A stretch of DNA of 64,000 nt from Acanthococcus lagerstroemiae (GCA_031841125.1 CM063114.1:43545574-43609573), one strand, 5' to 3'; positions 1-12,194 are shown, counted from the stretch's first letter. The notes: a model not told the origin generated them from the sequence alone. Program-made: numbers and translations.

Positions 1-1090
1 AGGCAGAACACTGTTAGTGGGCCTTGTTGGGTACACTGACTTTATAAAAAGCAAGTAATTCACTACCGGATTGTTCCTAGAGTCTTAGGTTGGGCTTTGT
101 TACACCCGAGTTTTGTTATGATAGGGATATGGGTACTTTCAATAATAATCTGAGAGCTCTGAGACATCATACGAGGATGTTCGTAGGTAAGAGTCCACTT
201 TTATCCTAAAGAGAAAAAATAGAATCGGATGTTTTGCAATCAAGTTAGAGACAGAACAGGGCTAGAGGGCCTTATTGGATACACCCCTTATTAAAAGCAA
301 GCAATTCATTACTGGATTGTTTCTCCAGTTTTAGGCTGGGCTTCATCATACCCGAACCTTGTTATGATTGAATATGGGTACTTTCAATGATAATCTGAGA
401 GCTCTGAGACATCATACAAGGATGTTCGTAGATGAGAGTCTACTTTTATCCTAAAAAGAAAAAACTGAATCGGATGTTTTGCAATCGAGTTACAGACAGA
501 ACATCATAAGTGAGCCTTACTGGATACGCTGATCTTATTGAACGCTATAGTTCACTACTGAATTACTATTAGAGTTTTAGGTTGGGCTTTGTTACACCCG
601 AGCTTAACTAGGGATTGGAATACAGGTAGGTCTCTTTTCAGGATGTCTATAAACTCATAAATTTTTTCCCCTGACTGTTTCCTGATCTCTTTCTTTGTTG
701 CAACCCTGGCACAAGCCTGTTATGTTGCGCGAACTGAATTGTGGAAAAAGGGAGAAAAGGGTTTTCTGTATGAATTCATTACGTCCAGACAATATTATTT
801 CTTGATTCTCATTTATTCAAACTATAGGATATCCTACAGAATCTTCCATTGGATAGTAATTTACTAATTATTTCCTGACCTTTCAGTAATTTCCTCGAAA
901 TTTCCTGACATTTTTCTGACTTCCTGACCTCGTAGATACACTGCGTTTTAAAGACGATCTGAGAGCTCTGAGGCACCATAAAAATATTCTACTTCAGTTC
1001 GTAGATAACAGAGTAAACTTTCATCCAAAAAAAGAATCGATATACAGACAGAATACCGGTAGTGGGCCTTATTGGGTACACTGACTTTCT
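1..1090. repeat. Tandem repeat, unit about 245 bp
   Basis: Units start near positions 4, 251 and 496 and share the words GGGCCTTNTTGG, TTAGGTTGGGCTT and AATCTGAGAGCTCTGAG in the same order. The third unit is cut at about 604 and its second half resumes at about 948, so about 340 bp of unrelated AT-rich sequence separates its halves. A fourth unit start is seen at about 1055. No long reading frame runs through the units. The array probably continues to the left of the window. Confidence 0.8.
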
Positions 1091-1092
1091 TA

Positions 1093-1262
1093 AAAGCTAG
1101 TAGTGCACTACTGAATATCAGTACTCAACTACTGGATGTCAGTAGCTAACTACTGCTCAACAGTAGTGAACTACTAAGCCAACTACTGAAGACTAGTAGT
1201 GAACAACCGACTTCCAGTCTTTCACTATTGAAAAACTACTATATCGAGTAGTTTACTAGTAC
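1093..1262. repeat. AGTAGT/ACTACT-rich low-complexity tract
   Basis: Dense imperfect repetition of AGTAG, ACTACTG and CAGTAGT words on both strands, directly following the 245-bp array. No coding signal. Confidence 0.65.
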
Positions 1263-2689
1263 AACTGTATTTTTTCATACAGAAAGTGACATGGTCTGTT
1301 CAAGTCCACTTCACATAATCTTTCGCAGTTCCAGTCAATTTTCACAGTCTATAAGAATCCTAACAAGTTCACGGACATTTCACAAGCCAGTTTTCCAAAT
1401 TTGCTCTAGCAAAGGTTTCCTGATTTGGAAGAATGAGTTTCTCTCACATTTCCATATCTTAGCATCGCTGGTTGCGATATTTATGGAGGAGCCTTCTTCG
1501 ATCCGGTTCGCCTTTCCACAGTCGACGATATCTATTTGTTTTTAAATCATCCGATGTCGGCCGACCGTATATTTACTCGTTTCGAGGGAAACTCCGCATT
1601 GCAAGTTGAACCACGTTCAAAGTTTATTTTCTTTTTGACGTAACTGAAATCTAAAACGCTGAGACTGTGCAACGTGACTCGATCGCCAATATCTTATTTC
1701 GACTGGCTTCTTTTTTAATTTTAATTTATCATCATTTATCAACCACCCTGACAAGGCTGCCTTTTTAAAAAGTCTCTACGCGAAATCGGTATAGGTAGCT
1801 GAATTCTAGCCGAAAGTCATCGGGCAGTATCCCTTGATTAAAAAAAGCGTACGCGTAGGCATAAATAAGGTGCACTCACCGTTAGCTGTACTGACAAGAC
1901 ACTCGAGTACGGAGTGCGGTTACAAGCCACGAGGAAATTCTCGATCGAGATGATTTTCACATAACGCCACCACGAACAGGGGGGTACGAAACTATCGAAT
2001 GGACGAAAAATAATTTAGAATTTTAAAAATGCACTGAAACTCGCGAAACAACAGCCGAAGGTACCGGATTCGATACAAAAAAATAGGGGCGGGGGAAACG
2101 AGAAAAATGAAACGGAAACACGAGTACACGAATCAGTCCGCGCCAAGTTGACCGAAAACGAGATTTCGCGGATGATGAGTTTTCGCGGCTTCTATGACAA
2201 GACTAACTATAACCCGATGAGGAAAATACTCTCCAGCGTCGTTTTAAACTTTGCTGGCTCCATCGCACTTGCGTCGTGCCGTATTAGAACCCGCATGGCA
2301 TTGCGGTTTCGAATGCCATTTTTACATAATATCCGAATAGGTATTTTGCGTATACGATAGGCCCATTTGTTGGGTCACGCGGATGCGGTGTCGTCAGGCA
2401 TGCGAGACTCCGTACAGTTGTAAGGTCGAAAATTAGAATTTCGACGAACGTCTGCAGCCGGAGTGACGTGAGTGGAGTTTTCTAATTCCCTATCTGCGAG
2501 CGGAGATGGGCGATGAGGGAGCACGTAGCGTCGTCCTCTCGCTGCCGGTTCGCGCTCGTCGATGCGCCGTGTCATTGCCGCGTGTGCTTTTCGCACATTT
2601 TCGCACTCGAACGGCATTATGTACTTTGGTGGAGCTCGGACGAGAAATTCATAATCATGTACAGATACATCACAGGAAAACCAGATGAT
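1263..2689. other. Unassigned region, locally CpG-rich
   Basis: No recognisable gene. From about 1800 to 2690 the base composition becomes richer in CG dinucleotides than the neighbours. Short open frames exist on both strands, including a 142-codon one on the minus strand (2375-2803), but none has a recognisable motif. The CpG-rich patch could be an old promoter or CpG-rich transposon sequence; I cannot decide. Confidence 0.4.
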
Positions 2690-3125
2690 CTGGAGACTGT
2701 TGGTCGACGATCGAACGCCGCCGTCCAAGCGAGGACAATATGGCTTCGCCAGATTCAACCCGTTGCAGACTCTGATGAATAAGCATTTCGAAAACGGTGT
2801 CACAAGAGTAGCAACCTATCTAGGGGCCGACGTGGATTCTGACCACAATCTAGTTGTAGCTAATGTCTGTATTAATTCTAACTATAAAAGAGCCCTCGAA
2901 GCAGTAGGGACAGACTGAATACATAAAAACTGAGGAACCCATTAATGAAAGCAAAACTATGTGAAGAGCTTCAAAGAAACTTTCTTCCGCCAGAAGAAGT
3001 TCATAATGACAATGTGGAAGAAACATGGAGAAGAATTCACAGTATTGCACTGCAAACAGCCAGAGATAAAACTGGAATACAAGATTAAGTTCAAGCATTG
3101 GATGACTAATGAGATGCTGGAGAAA
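2690..3125 (+). pseudogene. LINE endonuclease-region relic
   Basis: A plus-strand frame contains GADVDSDHNLVVANV at about 2824-2868. This matches the end of the apurinic-like endonuclease domain of non-LTR retrotransposons, where SDH is the catalytic Ser-Asp-His signature. Further on, in other frames, come NVEETWRRIHSIALQTA and WMTNEMLE, the linker usually found between endonuclease and reverse transcriptase. Stops and frameshifts interrupt it. It is truncated at both ends and is followed head-on by a LINE on the other strand. Confidence 0.7.
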
Positions 3126-3225
3126 TTGGAGAATAATAATAATAAACAGCCTTTATTACGTAGTTCAGTTACAACAATTAATTGTCTCTATCGACTAACA
3201 TTTTCCCAGATGTAAACTGAACTAC

Positions 3226-4505
3226 TTAACCCCTTTGGGCATAGGCCTCCCCCACCCTTCTCCAAGCCTCCCTGTTTTGCGCTGTTCTTTTCCATATAGT
3301 CCCTGTTATTTTAATTATATCATCCCTCCATCTCATTGCTGGCCTACTCTATTTCTTTCTGTCCCTTGGTATCCACTCGTTAATTGTTTTACTCCATCTA
3401 CTGTTCTCTTGCCTTGCAACATGTCCCGCGTACGCCCATTTCATGATTTTAGTAGTTTTGCTTATATCTTTTACACCAGTTGTTTCTCTCATTTTCGTGA
3501 TTTTTATCCTGTCTTTCTTTTTAACTTCCAGTAAGCCCCTCTCCATACTTCTTACCGTCACTTTCAGTCTTTCCGTTTTTTAGTTAGGGCCCATGTTTAT
3601 GCTACACATGTTAGTACTGGGAATGTATAACTCTCCAATATTTTTACCTTTGTTTTAGTGGCCATTTTACCTTTGTACACATCACGTAAACCCTAGTAAT
3701 TTCTTCAGGCTAGGTTTATTCTCGTCTTCAGTTCCTAGTTTATTCTTTCTTCAAATGCTATCGTTTGCCCTAGTTGTACAAATTCATTCACCCTTTTTAT
3801 TTCTGTTCCGTCTATTTGTAATTTACATTTTACTTTCCTATTTGACAGTCTTTTCGTTTTACTTCTGTTGATTTCTAGTCCTACCTTCCTACTTTCTCCC
3901 ACCAGTTCTTCAGTCATTTCTTGTAACGATTCGATATTATCACTATTTAGTACCACATCATCAGCAAATCTTAGGTTATTTAGTATTTCCCCGTTTACTG
4001 TGATTCCTTTGTTTTGCCAGTTCATTTTCCAAAATACTTCTAACACGTAGTTAAATAGATTCGATCATAATGGATCGCCTTGCCTCACCCCTCTCTATAT
4101 CTTTATGATTGATCCTTTTTTTTTTCCATTTTAATATACGCTTTTGCATCGTTGTACATATTTTCTACCATGTTTATCATTTTCTTTGCGATACCTTGAT
4201 TCGCCATTGCTTGCCACATAGCGCATAGCCTTATGGTCAACTGAGTCGAAGACCTTATTAAAATCTATAAAAATCATATTTAGTTTCATATTCTATTCCC
4301 TCGACCTTTCTATCAATTATTGGTTAATTGAGAGTATGTGGTCAATTGTCAAATATCCCTTCCGAAATCCTACTTGTTCTTTTCCTTGGTTTAGATCCAG
4401 CTGCGCATATAACCTATTTTCGATAGCTTTTGTGAAGACTTTACAGATATTTGAGGTGATATTTGGGGGGAAATTTTGATGGTTTTTGAAGAACCTTATC
4501 AACAA
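3226..4505 (-). pseudogene. LINE reverse-transcriptase relic, 3' half
   Basis: Read on the minus strand from about 4505 downwards, frames give the early RT blocks (KAIENRLYAQLD, EQVGFRKG, YLTIDHI), then GVRQGDPL and the catalytic block LRFADDVVLNSDN (about 3960), then a thumb-like part with EINRSKTK. Near 3350-3560 comes the C-terminal KWAYAGHVARQENSRWSK and EWIPRD tail typical of these LINEs. Several stops and frameshifts separate the blocks, so it is dead. The element is 5'-truncated. Clade assignment is not possible by eye. Confidence 0.85.
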
Positions 4506-4995
4506 TCTTCATAAAAATGTTCTCCGAAGAATTTCATCAAAGATCCTATCACGAAAAATCTCCTATGATTTTTCAAAAATTTCATCGGAAATTTTCGGAA
4601 AACCATTCCGATAATTTTCGAAGAATCTTATCGGAAATCTTTATTAAAAATTTCCGATGTTTTCCAAAGAATTTAAAAGTTCAATGATGTACGGAGAATT
4701 TCATCGAAACCCAGTAGGTAAAATCTCAGATGGTTTCTAAGAAATTTCATCGGAAATTTTTGTGAAAAAATTCCGATAATTTCCGAAAAATCCTATCGTA
4801 AGTCTTTAGAAAACATTACCACTGTTTTCCAAAGAATTTCAACAAATTACTTCAACAAAATTTTCAGGTAAATGCTGAAGAATTTCATAGGAAATATTCG
4901 GGGCAAAACTCCGATGGTTTTGAAGAATTTTATGAAAAATCATCACAAAAAATGTTCGACGATCTCCGAAGAATTTCATCGAAAATCTTCGGATC
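4505..4995. repeat. Degenerate minisatellite, GAAGAATTTCATCGGAAA type
   Basis: A core close to GAAGAATTTCATCGGAAA, followed by TTCGG and then TCCGATGGTTT, recurs many times at irregular spacing of about 60-75 bp with heavy divergence. It directly abuts the 5' truncated end of the LINE relic at 3226-4505. Confidence 0.7.
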
Positions 4996-5461
4996 TGAGT
5001 CCCTCAAACGGTAAGAGTAGACAAGCATTCATGCAGCAGGATAAGTTGCCTACATTATAAGACTGGAGGTTCCCAGCAAGAAATGCGAGACTCCCCTTCA
5101 AGAAGTACGTAGGCAACTCATCCTGACAACGGATAAATGTATTTGCCTGCTCTCGCATGTAAAAAGGCAAGAAGAAAATATGTCCCATATTCATGGAAAA
5201 TTGTTTTTGAACAATTTAATTTTACATAAGAACATGCTATTTCCTTTTTGCACTTTTTGAAAATATAAATTTTGACTTGCCGCACTTAATACTGCAATAT
5301 CTCGCTGACTGGGGTTAGTTTTATTGGATTTCTATTTTGTTTTTTGTTTTTTTGTATAAAAAATTTAGCCAAAGAAGTAAAAATCGAAAAATTAGTCCAC
5401 TGGTCCCTTTTTGTAGGCGCCCGCACATATTATATTGTGCATACTGTCCCTCCCTGTCAAT
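4996..5461. other. Unassigned AT-rich sequence, possible LINE 3' end
   Basis: No gene recognised. The last 60 bases lead into a GGGGCCCTTGGGCACCTGTC segment followed by AATAAATAAATA, which resembles a LINE 3' tail. Confidence 0.35.
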
Positions 5462-5633
5462 GGGGCCCTTGGGCACCTGTCAGGGCAAAGGGGGACTCAA
5501 ATATAAATAAATAAATATTCAGTTTGAAATCTTTTGAACATCTTGAGGGGGCCCTTGGGCACCTGTCAGGACAAAGGGGGACTCAAATATAAATAAATAA
5601 ATATTCAGTTTGAAATCTTTTGAACATCTTGAG
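5462..5633. repeat. Two-copy direct repeat, unit 86 bp
   Basis: The unit starts GGGGCCCTTGGGCACCTGTC, contains AAATAAATAAATA and ends AACATCTTGAG. It occurs twice back to back with a single visible substitution (GGGCAAAG versus GGACAAAG). The duplication is therefore recent. Content resembles the 3' tail of a LINE. Confidence 0.9.
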
Positions 5634-5943
5634 CAAAATTAAAATCAATTTCAACGTGTTTTTTTTTTGTTTTTTTTTTGTTTGTTTTAAGAACCTTACA
5701 AATCTCAGAACTGAAATTCCTGATTGACTTCAGCATTTAAGAATAAGTATTCTGTCATAGCTCAATAGCTCGTTTGACAACACAACAAAAAGTCCACTTT
5801 CTCTATTTCATTAATAGTAGAAAGTTCAGTTTTCACCTTTTCAGGTACAACTACTTCTTTAACAGATAAGAGTTCCAAGAGTTCCAGTTTGGATTCGTTA
5901 AACTTCACAAAAGAATTATGCTATAGATGGTTTCATAACACAA

Positions 5944-6870
5944 TTAAGAAATGTTACATAAAGTGAATGCATTTCTGAATGCAAAATTATGAATTAATAT
6001 TTCATTAGAAGTTTGAAGCCTTTCAATCGTATTAGTGAATAATCGGAAAACCGCAAATAGGAATTCCAATTCAGCTTTGTGAGTTTCCTTCAATAAAAAT
6101 GAATGAATGAGTTTATACAATCTGCTATTTAATAGTTTCGGTTTGCTCTTTTGGTTGGAAAACCAAATAATATTTTCTAATTGCGAGACTCTCTGCTCCA
6201 TTTTATTATTCTTACTGAGTTCCTCAAAGTGAACCAACGAACTGAAATGTGTTTCGGTATTTTTACAGGTGGCAATTTCAATTTTTCTTGAATGACGCGG
6301 AAAGCTCCTTCTCGGTTCGGATATTTATGAATAAAGTAACGCAGAGCTGCAGTTTCATGACTACTTTCATTAAGACCTTTTGAAAAGGCATTATGGACTT
6401 TGTATAAGTTGCAAGTCATGTTCAACAAACTTTTAGAACGTACAACTTTTTCTTCTTATTGAATAAACTGAACATTGGTTTGTTAACATTGGAACCATCT
6501 GAGCCCAGCATTAACAAATTTCTCAGCGGAATGTAAGCTTTATCCATAGCCGATTAAATGGATTGAAAAATCACTTCAGTTTCAACAGAGCCTAGGAAAA
6601 TTGTTTCTAAATGAGCAAATATCGTCTGGCTATTTTTAGACCAGAATCTAATACAAATTTCCAACTATTAGCGAGTAGCGACATTAGACGTTTCATCATA
6701 CATAAGAGAATACAATAGGCATTACTTTTAATGACATCCTCAATTAAACGTCTGTAAAAATATGGACCACAAGCTTCTGTTATTAGGTATCGAGCTTTCA
6801 TCTTATTTAAAGTCATGGTTTCTACTTCCTGAGTTTTAGAAAATATGGTGTTGAATAGAGGCAAGAGTTA
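5944..6870 (-). pseudogene. hAT-like transposase relic
   Basis: Minus-strand fragments in order are FSKTQEVETMTLNKMKAR, YLITEACGPYFYRRLIEDVI, TCNLYKVHNAFSKGL, then PKHISVRWFTLRNS, and a helical tail at 5944-6237. This is the block order of the widespread insect hAT-family transposases. In intact relatives the catalytic middle part (the segment with DET and the LGSDGPNVN-like block) sits between YLIEDVI and CNLYKVHN. Here that part is shortened and broken by stops. No terminal inverted repeats were found. Confidence 0.7.
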
Positions 6871-7289
6871 TATCACCAAAGGATCGCAAACTGAAATTAC
6901 TTGTAACTATTTTCAGCACCCATAGAATTTCAGTTCTGGTTGTAGCATCATTACGACAGAAAAACTGGATATTAGAAGTAATTGCAAGACTTCTTGAAGG
7001 AAGTAAAGCATCTTATACCACTGATGCTGATACATTTAGGGAACTGATGTAGATGGGATCTGAATTTCCAGTTGAGAGTTTAAAAGTTAGCCACAATATT
7101 AGTTCGATTTTTGGGAAGAGGAAAGTGAAAAAGATAACTAAATGACCACATTTTCAGAAAAATAACCAAAATTGACCAAAACTGACTTAAGATTGAAAAA
7201 ATGACTAAGTGGCCACCCAGCAGAACTAGAAAGAGTACTTGAACAGTAAGAGAATTATATAACAAAGAAAAGGAGATGTCACAGACAAT

Positions 7290-8170
7290 GAGTATGAGTA
7301 TCTTATTCTTCTGGCAAAAGGGTAAGAGATGAGACTAGTCAAGTCCAAATATTTGCACACCACCTAGAATCTGTATTTCAGCCAAATAGCATAGATTCTA
7401 ATGTTATTATAGGATCAGACCAAATAAAATATGCGCCTCTGTTGGAAACAACTAGCATCATAGATAAACTGGTACCTGTCAAATCCGGTCCAAATAATAT
7501 TAATGCAGATATGCTAAGAGAGCTGCCAAAAAAAGGCATTGTCTATCTCGCTAAGCTAATCAACACGGCATTCTGATTGCAATATGTGCCATCTTCATGA
7601 AAACAGACCATTGTTATTATACTGCTTAAGCCAGTTAAAGATGCTCGTGCTATTTCTTCAGGCGCCATGGATACACATACCTACTATAATTGGTAACCCG
7701 GTCATACCATTGGCTAATGCAGCTCGCTATCTTGGACTTCACCTAGATTCACAATTAAACTAAAACAGAAGTGTAAATACCTAAACCTCCAGCTATGTAA
7801 ATACTCCTGACTCCTTGGTCAACATTCATCACTTTTACTAATCAGCAAATGACTCGTATATGCAGTTATATTTAAGCCTGTATGGATATGTGGACTGAAG
7901 CTGTGGGACACCACTAAGCCTTTCAATCGAAGAATCATACAGCAATACCAGAATAAGATGGACTCCTTAACACATAACAATTGTGCAACTCCATACAGAT
8001 GATTTAAACACAAAAACCGTTGGTGAGATCTATCAACGCTATGCCATGTGGTACATCCATCATCTACATAACCGCCCTACAACGTTAAAGCCATTCAGAT
8101 ATTGGACTCAATGTCAACGAAAAGAAGACTGAAACGCACCGATCCCTTAATGAACTTAAGATTTTGTTAG
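7290..8170 (+). pseudogene. Jockey-type LINE relic, internally deleted
   Basis: The plus strand first encodes the region in front of the RT (FAHHLESVFQPN, INADMLRELPKKGIVYLAKL, NTAF, then IILLKPVKD). It then jumps near 7670-7700 to the post-RT tail (ANAARYLGLHLDSQLN, SLYGYVD, and a YAMWYIHHLHNRP end). The RT palm with its FADD block is missing, so a deletion removed it. Stops are scattered. The block order is that of jockey-clade retrotransposons. Confidence 0.75.
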
Positions 8171-8479
8171 TTAAATAGTATTACTTTTGTAATCCTGCTA
8201 AGTATTCGTTATACCAAGCTGCAATACTCGAGATATTGTCTAAAAATTGTGTGAAAAACCAACAGGTAGTTCTCAATAAGCATTTTTTTTTAATTTCCAA
8301 ACTCTTAGTCATTTGTCTGATTTTTTTTTTAAGTTTTTGGCACAACTCTTTAAATTATTTTTCCAAGGCAAATAAGGCTAAATCTTATGGTATTCAAGTA
8401 AACTAAAGACTCCTGATATCGCACGAATTTTCAAAACGGAAGCTGCTTCAGCAATGATTTGGCTGACTGAAGCACATTT

Positions 8480-8790
8480 TGAGATAACAAAGAAAAAGGT
8501 CACAAACTCTTCCGCATTTATTAACATTTATCAAGTGCATCTGGTAATGGTATGCAGAGTGATGAAATTCACAGGAGATTTGGACTCCTTTGGCAGCGGA
8601 CAGCCCGGAATAGAGAGGCGTGGAGGCATGCGGTAATAGCCTATACCCGGGATTGGGTGGATCCGACGGCCTGACGACCCCCACTGGGAGACCGCTAGTG
8701 CCTTTTGTGTGATGGAAAATCTTTGTTTTGCTTAATGTAATCGCAATCGGAGCATGGCTCGAAATAAAATAAAATAAAGTGCATCTACCA
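8480..8790 (+). pseudogene. LINE 3'-end fragment
   Basis: The plus strand carries a short C-terminal-like piece followed by GGTGGATCCGACGGCCTGAC, and the segment ends at 8765-8780 in AAATAAAATAAAATAAA, a typical A-rich LINE terminus. Only the terminal few hundred bases are present. The assignment rests on the tail and its arrangement, so it is moderate. Confidence 0.5.
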
Positions 8791-9840
8791 ATTTCACCAC
8801 TGGGAAAACTTCAAATTAATATGCGAGGGAACAAATTGCTACGCCACGCATCCAATTTCCTCTCATAGCTACAGTCCTGAATATGGTATCGAGTCCTCCG
8901 GGTAGAATAACAATATGGCAGTCACAGACAGGAGGCAGAAAGTAACAAATAGCTGGACAACTTGGGTACCGCCAAGAGGAGTATTTGAATTTCCAAAAAG
9001 TGCACTGTTTTATCAAAAAATTCATATTATTTCTCCTTTCAAAAAAATGGTTTGACCCTCTGTAATTGCCCCCCCCTCCCCATAAAAGTCTCGCGTTGCT
9101 CATGTTTTCAGGGAAATGCTGGTTAGAAGAAGTCCATCGTCCTTATTTTAATGTAATTTCAAAAAGCAGCGATGTGCGATTGTAACCAAAATGTGAATGT
9201 TATTAACTGCTGCGCTCACTCCTCAACATAAAAGAACCTGCAGTACTAGAAAATGGGAGTAATAGAAGTTTTTCTTCAAACCTACTGATCTCCTGATCAG
9301 TTTGTGATATCTTGATCTAAGGTCAAGGGCGCGTATGGATACTAGAGTACAATTATCCGAAATTCGGCGGTTATTTCCAATGGAGGATTAGAAACTCAAT
9401 ATCACTGCACAGTAATATTAGAACTCATTTTAATAATAAAACACCCTGAATTGCAAAAGTGGGACCGATGGAGATATGCTGGAGGACTGTTTCAATTCGG
9501 CAGCAGAGAGAGAGAGAACTTGGGAAACTCGGAATAATATTTTCCATACGCTACAGTGTAATTCTACATACAGGAATAATCATATAGTAGCAGAGAGACA
9601 GGGGAGTTTATGTTATGCACTCTTTATTGCCTATCCTCTCTGCATTTGTAAACATGAAAGTATATGAATCATTCAGTGAGATTAGGAATGTTGTTGAACA
9701 ATGGACGGTTGAAAGGCGTTTCATGTTGTGAAGGTCATAATTATACGTCCTTGGTCATATACGCGTCGTCAGCCGCATACGAAAATGGACTGTCGGTTGA
9801 CGTGACTTAAAAAGTTTACTCACCGATAACTGCGGTCTGA
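8791..9840. other. No gene seen
   Basis: Contains a C-run/poly-pyrimidine patch at 9066-9082 and an AGAGAGAGAGA tract at 9505, but no coding or RNA feature I can support. Confidence 0.4.
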
Positions 9841-11276
9841 CTAGCAAGATACAAACTGCGGCTTCATGATTGTTAACACTGGATCTGTTTCTTGGTCGAC
9901 GTCACCGGAACCTGCTGGGTATAGCGCAGCCCATGTTTTAAAAGCTGATTTCTTTGGACGACACTTGCTGGCAAAGGACCTTTTTCTTTTCGACAAAGCA
10001 TAGTCCTTGTAGCTACTGCAGAATGCTGTTCTGTTTCTGATATTGTAGATTCATTATAACGAGTTGATGGGCATTAATTTCTAAATCACGAAGTGAAGGA
10101 GCAGTCTGTAAAACATTTAAAGATGAATCGGATTAGTGACAGTGAAATTGATTTTTCAAGCACGCAACTGATGTCGGTTCAATTATTCAGAGTCTGGGAG
10201 CCGTTGCAGAAACAATGCAAAGAATAACTTGTTTCATTGAAATATTCATCGAAATCATGATTCAGATATCAATACAACCTAACACTAGAAATTGAACATT
10301 CTCAAGTCTTATACAAAACGTATGGTTGATACAGAAACAATCGGAATGAATGTAAGTTATACTCGAAAAGGCTGATAATAATAACTTTATCAAAGAGGAT
10401 TCACATGAATGAGAATGACAAGACAGGAAAACGGAGAACAACTTTTGTGAGTCGATAAATCTCGCTGAGTATTAGGGTACACACAAAACATGTTGCATAA
10501 TCTGATGTGAAAGAATTTAACTACTGACGGATGATCGGTGGTATTCAAGCTGACTTTATGATCGCAGTAAAAGAGCAAGTACTGTAAGCGTATCTACTGA
10601 TTTTTGATTTTATAGTAGTTGGAAAAAAAAAAAGGATCATGATAAAGACAATTCTGATAATTTGAGAGTTGTGAATACTTTTGCCATCTGTACTAACTGC
10701 AAGAGTAGAGAGATATCAGGATATCACGGGAAATTAGACCAAGCGAGTTTACTTACAGGTACCTGAGTAGCGATGTTGGGAAGTGCTACTTGATCAGTAA
10801 TACTAGACTCTGCTTCTTCTTCTATTTGACGGGCACTCGAGTCTGCTTCATCATATTATAGTTCGATGATTCATCCTCTGATTTCTCCACTGAACATTTT
10901 TCAGAGAAAATCTTCGTCTCTCTTGTCTTATTCATGCAGACTTATCATGGACATTTGGAGGTTCATCCTCTCGGCCAGCTGTAATCTGCAATGTAATACA
11001 ATCTCAACTCATTACTGGAACCTCACGTCTTTGAGGAAATTTAAGTCGACAACCGAGCAGCTTCGTGCGGGAACCTGATATCAAAATCACCAAAAACGTT
11101 AGAAAAGTTGTAAGTTACTGGTGACTTGTTGACAGATACGCACTGAAGCATCTTACAATTTTAACTGAATACTCGCAATGGTTGGGTAACGATCAACTAT
11201 CATCGTGACTTACTTCCATTTCTTCGGTTTTATCCTTAATGTCTCTTATCGTTGCATCTTGACGTGTTGATAGAAT
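9841..11276 (-). pseudogene. Putative three-exon gene of unknown identity, frame-broken
   Basis: Three minus-strand blocks have good splice borders. Block A, 11,276-11,214 (63 nt, phase 0/0), starts after TTTGCAG, ends before GTAAGT and reads ILSTRQDATIRDIKDKTEEM. Block B, 10,985-10,757, starts after ACATTGCAG and ends before GTAAGT. It reads ITAGREDEPPNVHDKSA, then KIFSEKCSVEKSEDESSNYN, then DEADSSARQIEEEAES, in three successive frames. Block C, 10,105-9,841, starts after TGTTTTACAG and reads TAPSLRDLEINAHQLVIM, then after a frame change YALSKRKRSFASKCRPKKSA and FKTWAALYPAGSGDVDQ to a stop. The acidic stretch and the basic KRKR/PKK stretch suggest a nuclear protein. I recognise no family. 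The frame changes argue for a pseudogene or an old gene fragment; unseen short introns or sequence errors are alternatives. No start codon exon was found. Confidence 0.4.
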
Positions 11277-11658
11277 CTGCAAATGGCGAAACGGCAAATG
11301 AAACTGCAGTGTCAGGAACTTATACCGTTATTACAAACGTAGATCTAACACTCGTAAAATTGTTGAAAAACGAGGAACTATGTACCAATTAGTAATAATA
11401 TTACAGTTTTAAGCGTCTTATCGCAGATTTTCGCAAATATTCCAATAAAGTACAAACAAATAACGATCAAACGCTCATCAAAATTCAAATCGGCAGCTCC
11501 TTTGACATGTTTTCAAGGAGTCTGCGCAAAACTTGGTGGATTTACATTCGAGTCGGCGACATGTGAATTGTATGTAAATCCACCGTGAACTATACAATTC
11601 AGTTCACCAGGAAAGAACGATATTGCCCGAAACTATATTCTTACTGAAGGTCCAACGC

Positions 11659-12139
11659 AAAGTCATATAGATACACCAAGTTAGACGACTAGCGCGTTTC
11701 CGCGTTCTGCCGTCATGCCAGCGCGCTGCTATCGCTGAACTCCTTTGTTTGCATTGCGCTTATATGGACAGTTTTACGTTTTTGCGGATTAGCTCAAAAA
11801 CTATCAATTTTGATGAAAAATTGGAAAGAGCTAAATTTGTTCACCTTGGAATTTACCATCGAATGCGAGTAAATTCGAAATTTTTATGGGTAAGATTTTG
11901 AAACTGATCTTACCTGATAGAAAATAACAGGTAGAATAAATTTTGTTCTTTTCACTTTTTCATAAAACTCGACCGTTATTGAGATAAACGCAAAACCTTG
12001 TTAGGGCTCCCAACGTTTACATTGATTTCACGGCAGTCGAACGCTGCCAGCGCTGCTATCGGGATAAATTATCGTAACATACGAAGTTTAACATTGGTTA
12101 AATGGAGAGTCGAACGACTTGGTGTATCTATATGACTTT
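11659..12139. mobile_element. Short inverted-repeat element, 10-bp target duplication
   Basis: The left end AAAGTCATATAGATACACCA is matched by an inverted right end; the first 23 bases are perfect. The element is flanked by identical GGTCCAACGC at 11,649-11,658 and 12,140-12,149. It is 481 bp long with no coding content. A 9-10 bp duplication is characteristic of Mutator-like elements, so this is best read as a MULE-derived MITE. Confidence 0.85.
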
Positions 12140-12194
12140 GGTCCAACGCGTTATGCCTTCATGCGCTCTTACAGAACAGAATGATGAACTATTT

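Noticed and set aside
2375..2803. 142-codon minus-strand open frame in a CpG-rich patch
   Set aside because: No motif, overlaps a plus-strand LINE endonuclease relic, and open frames are expected in CpG-rich DNA on several frames at once.
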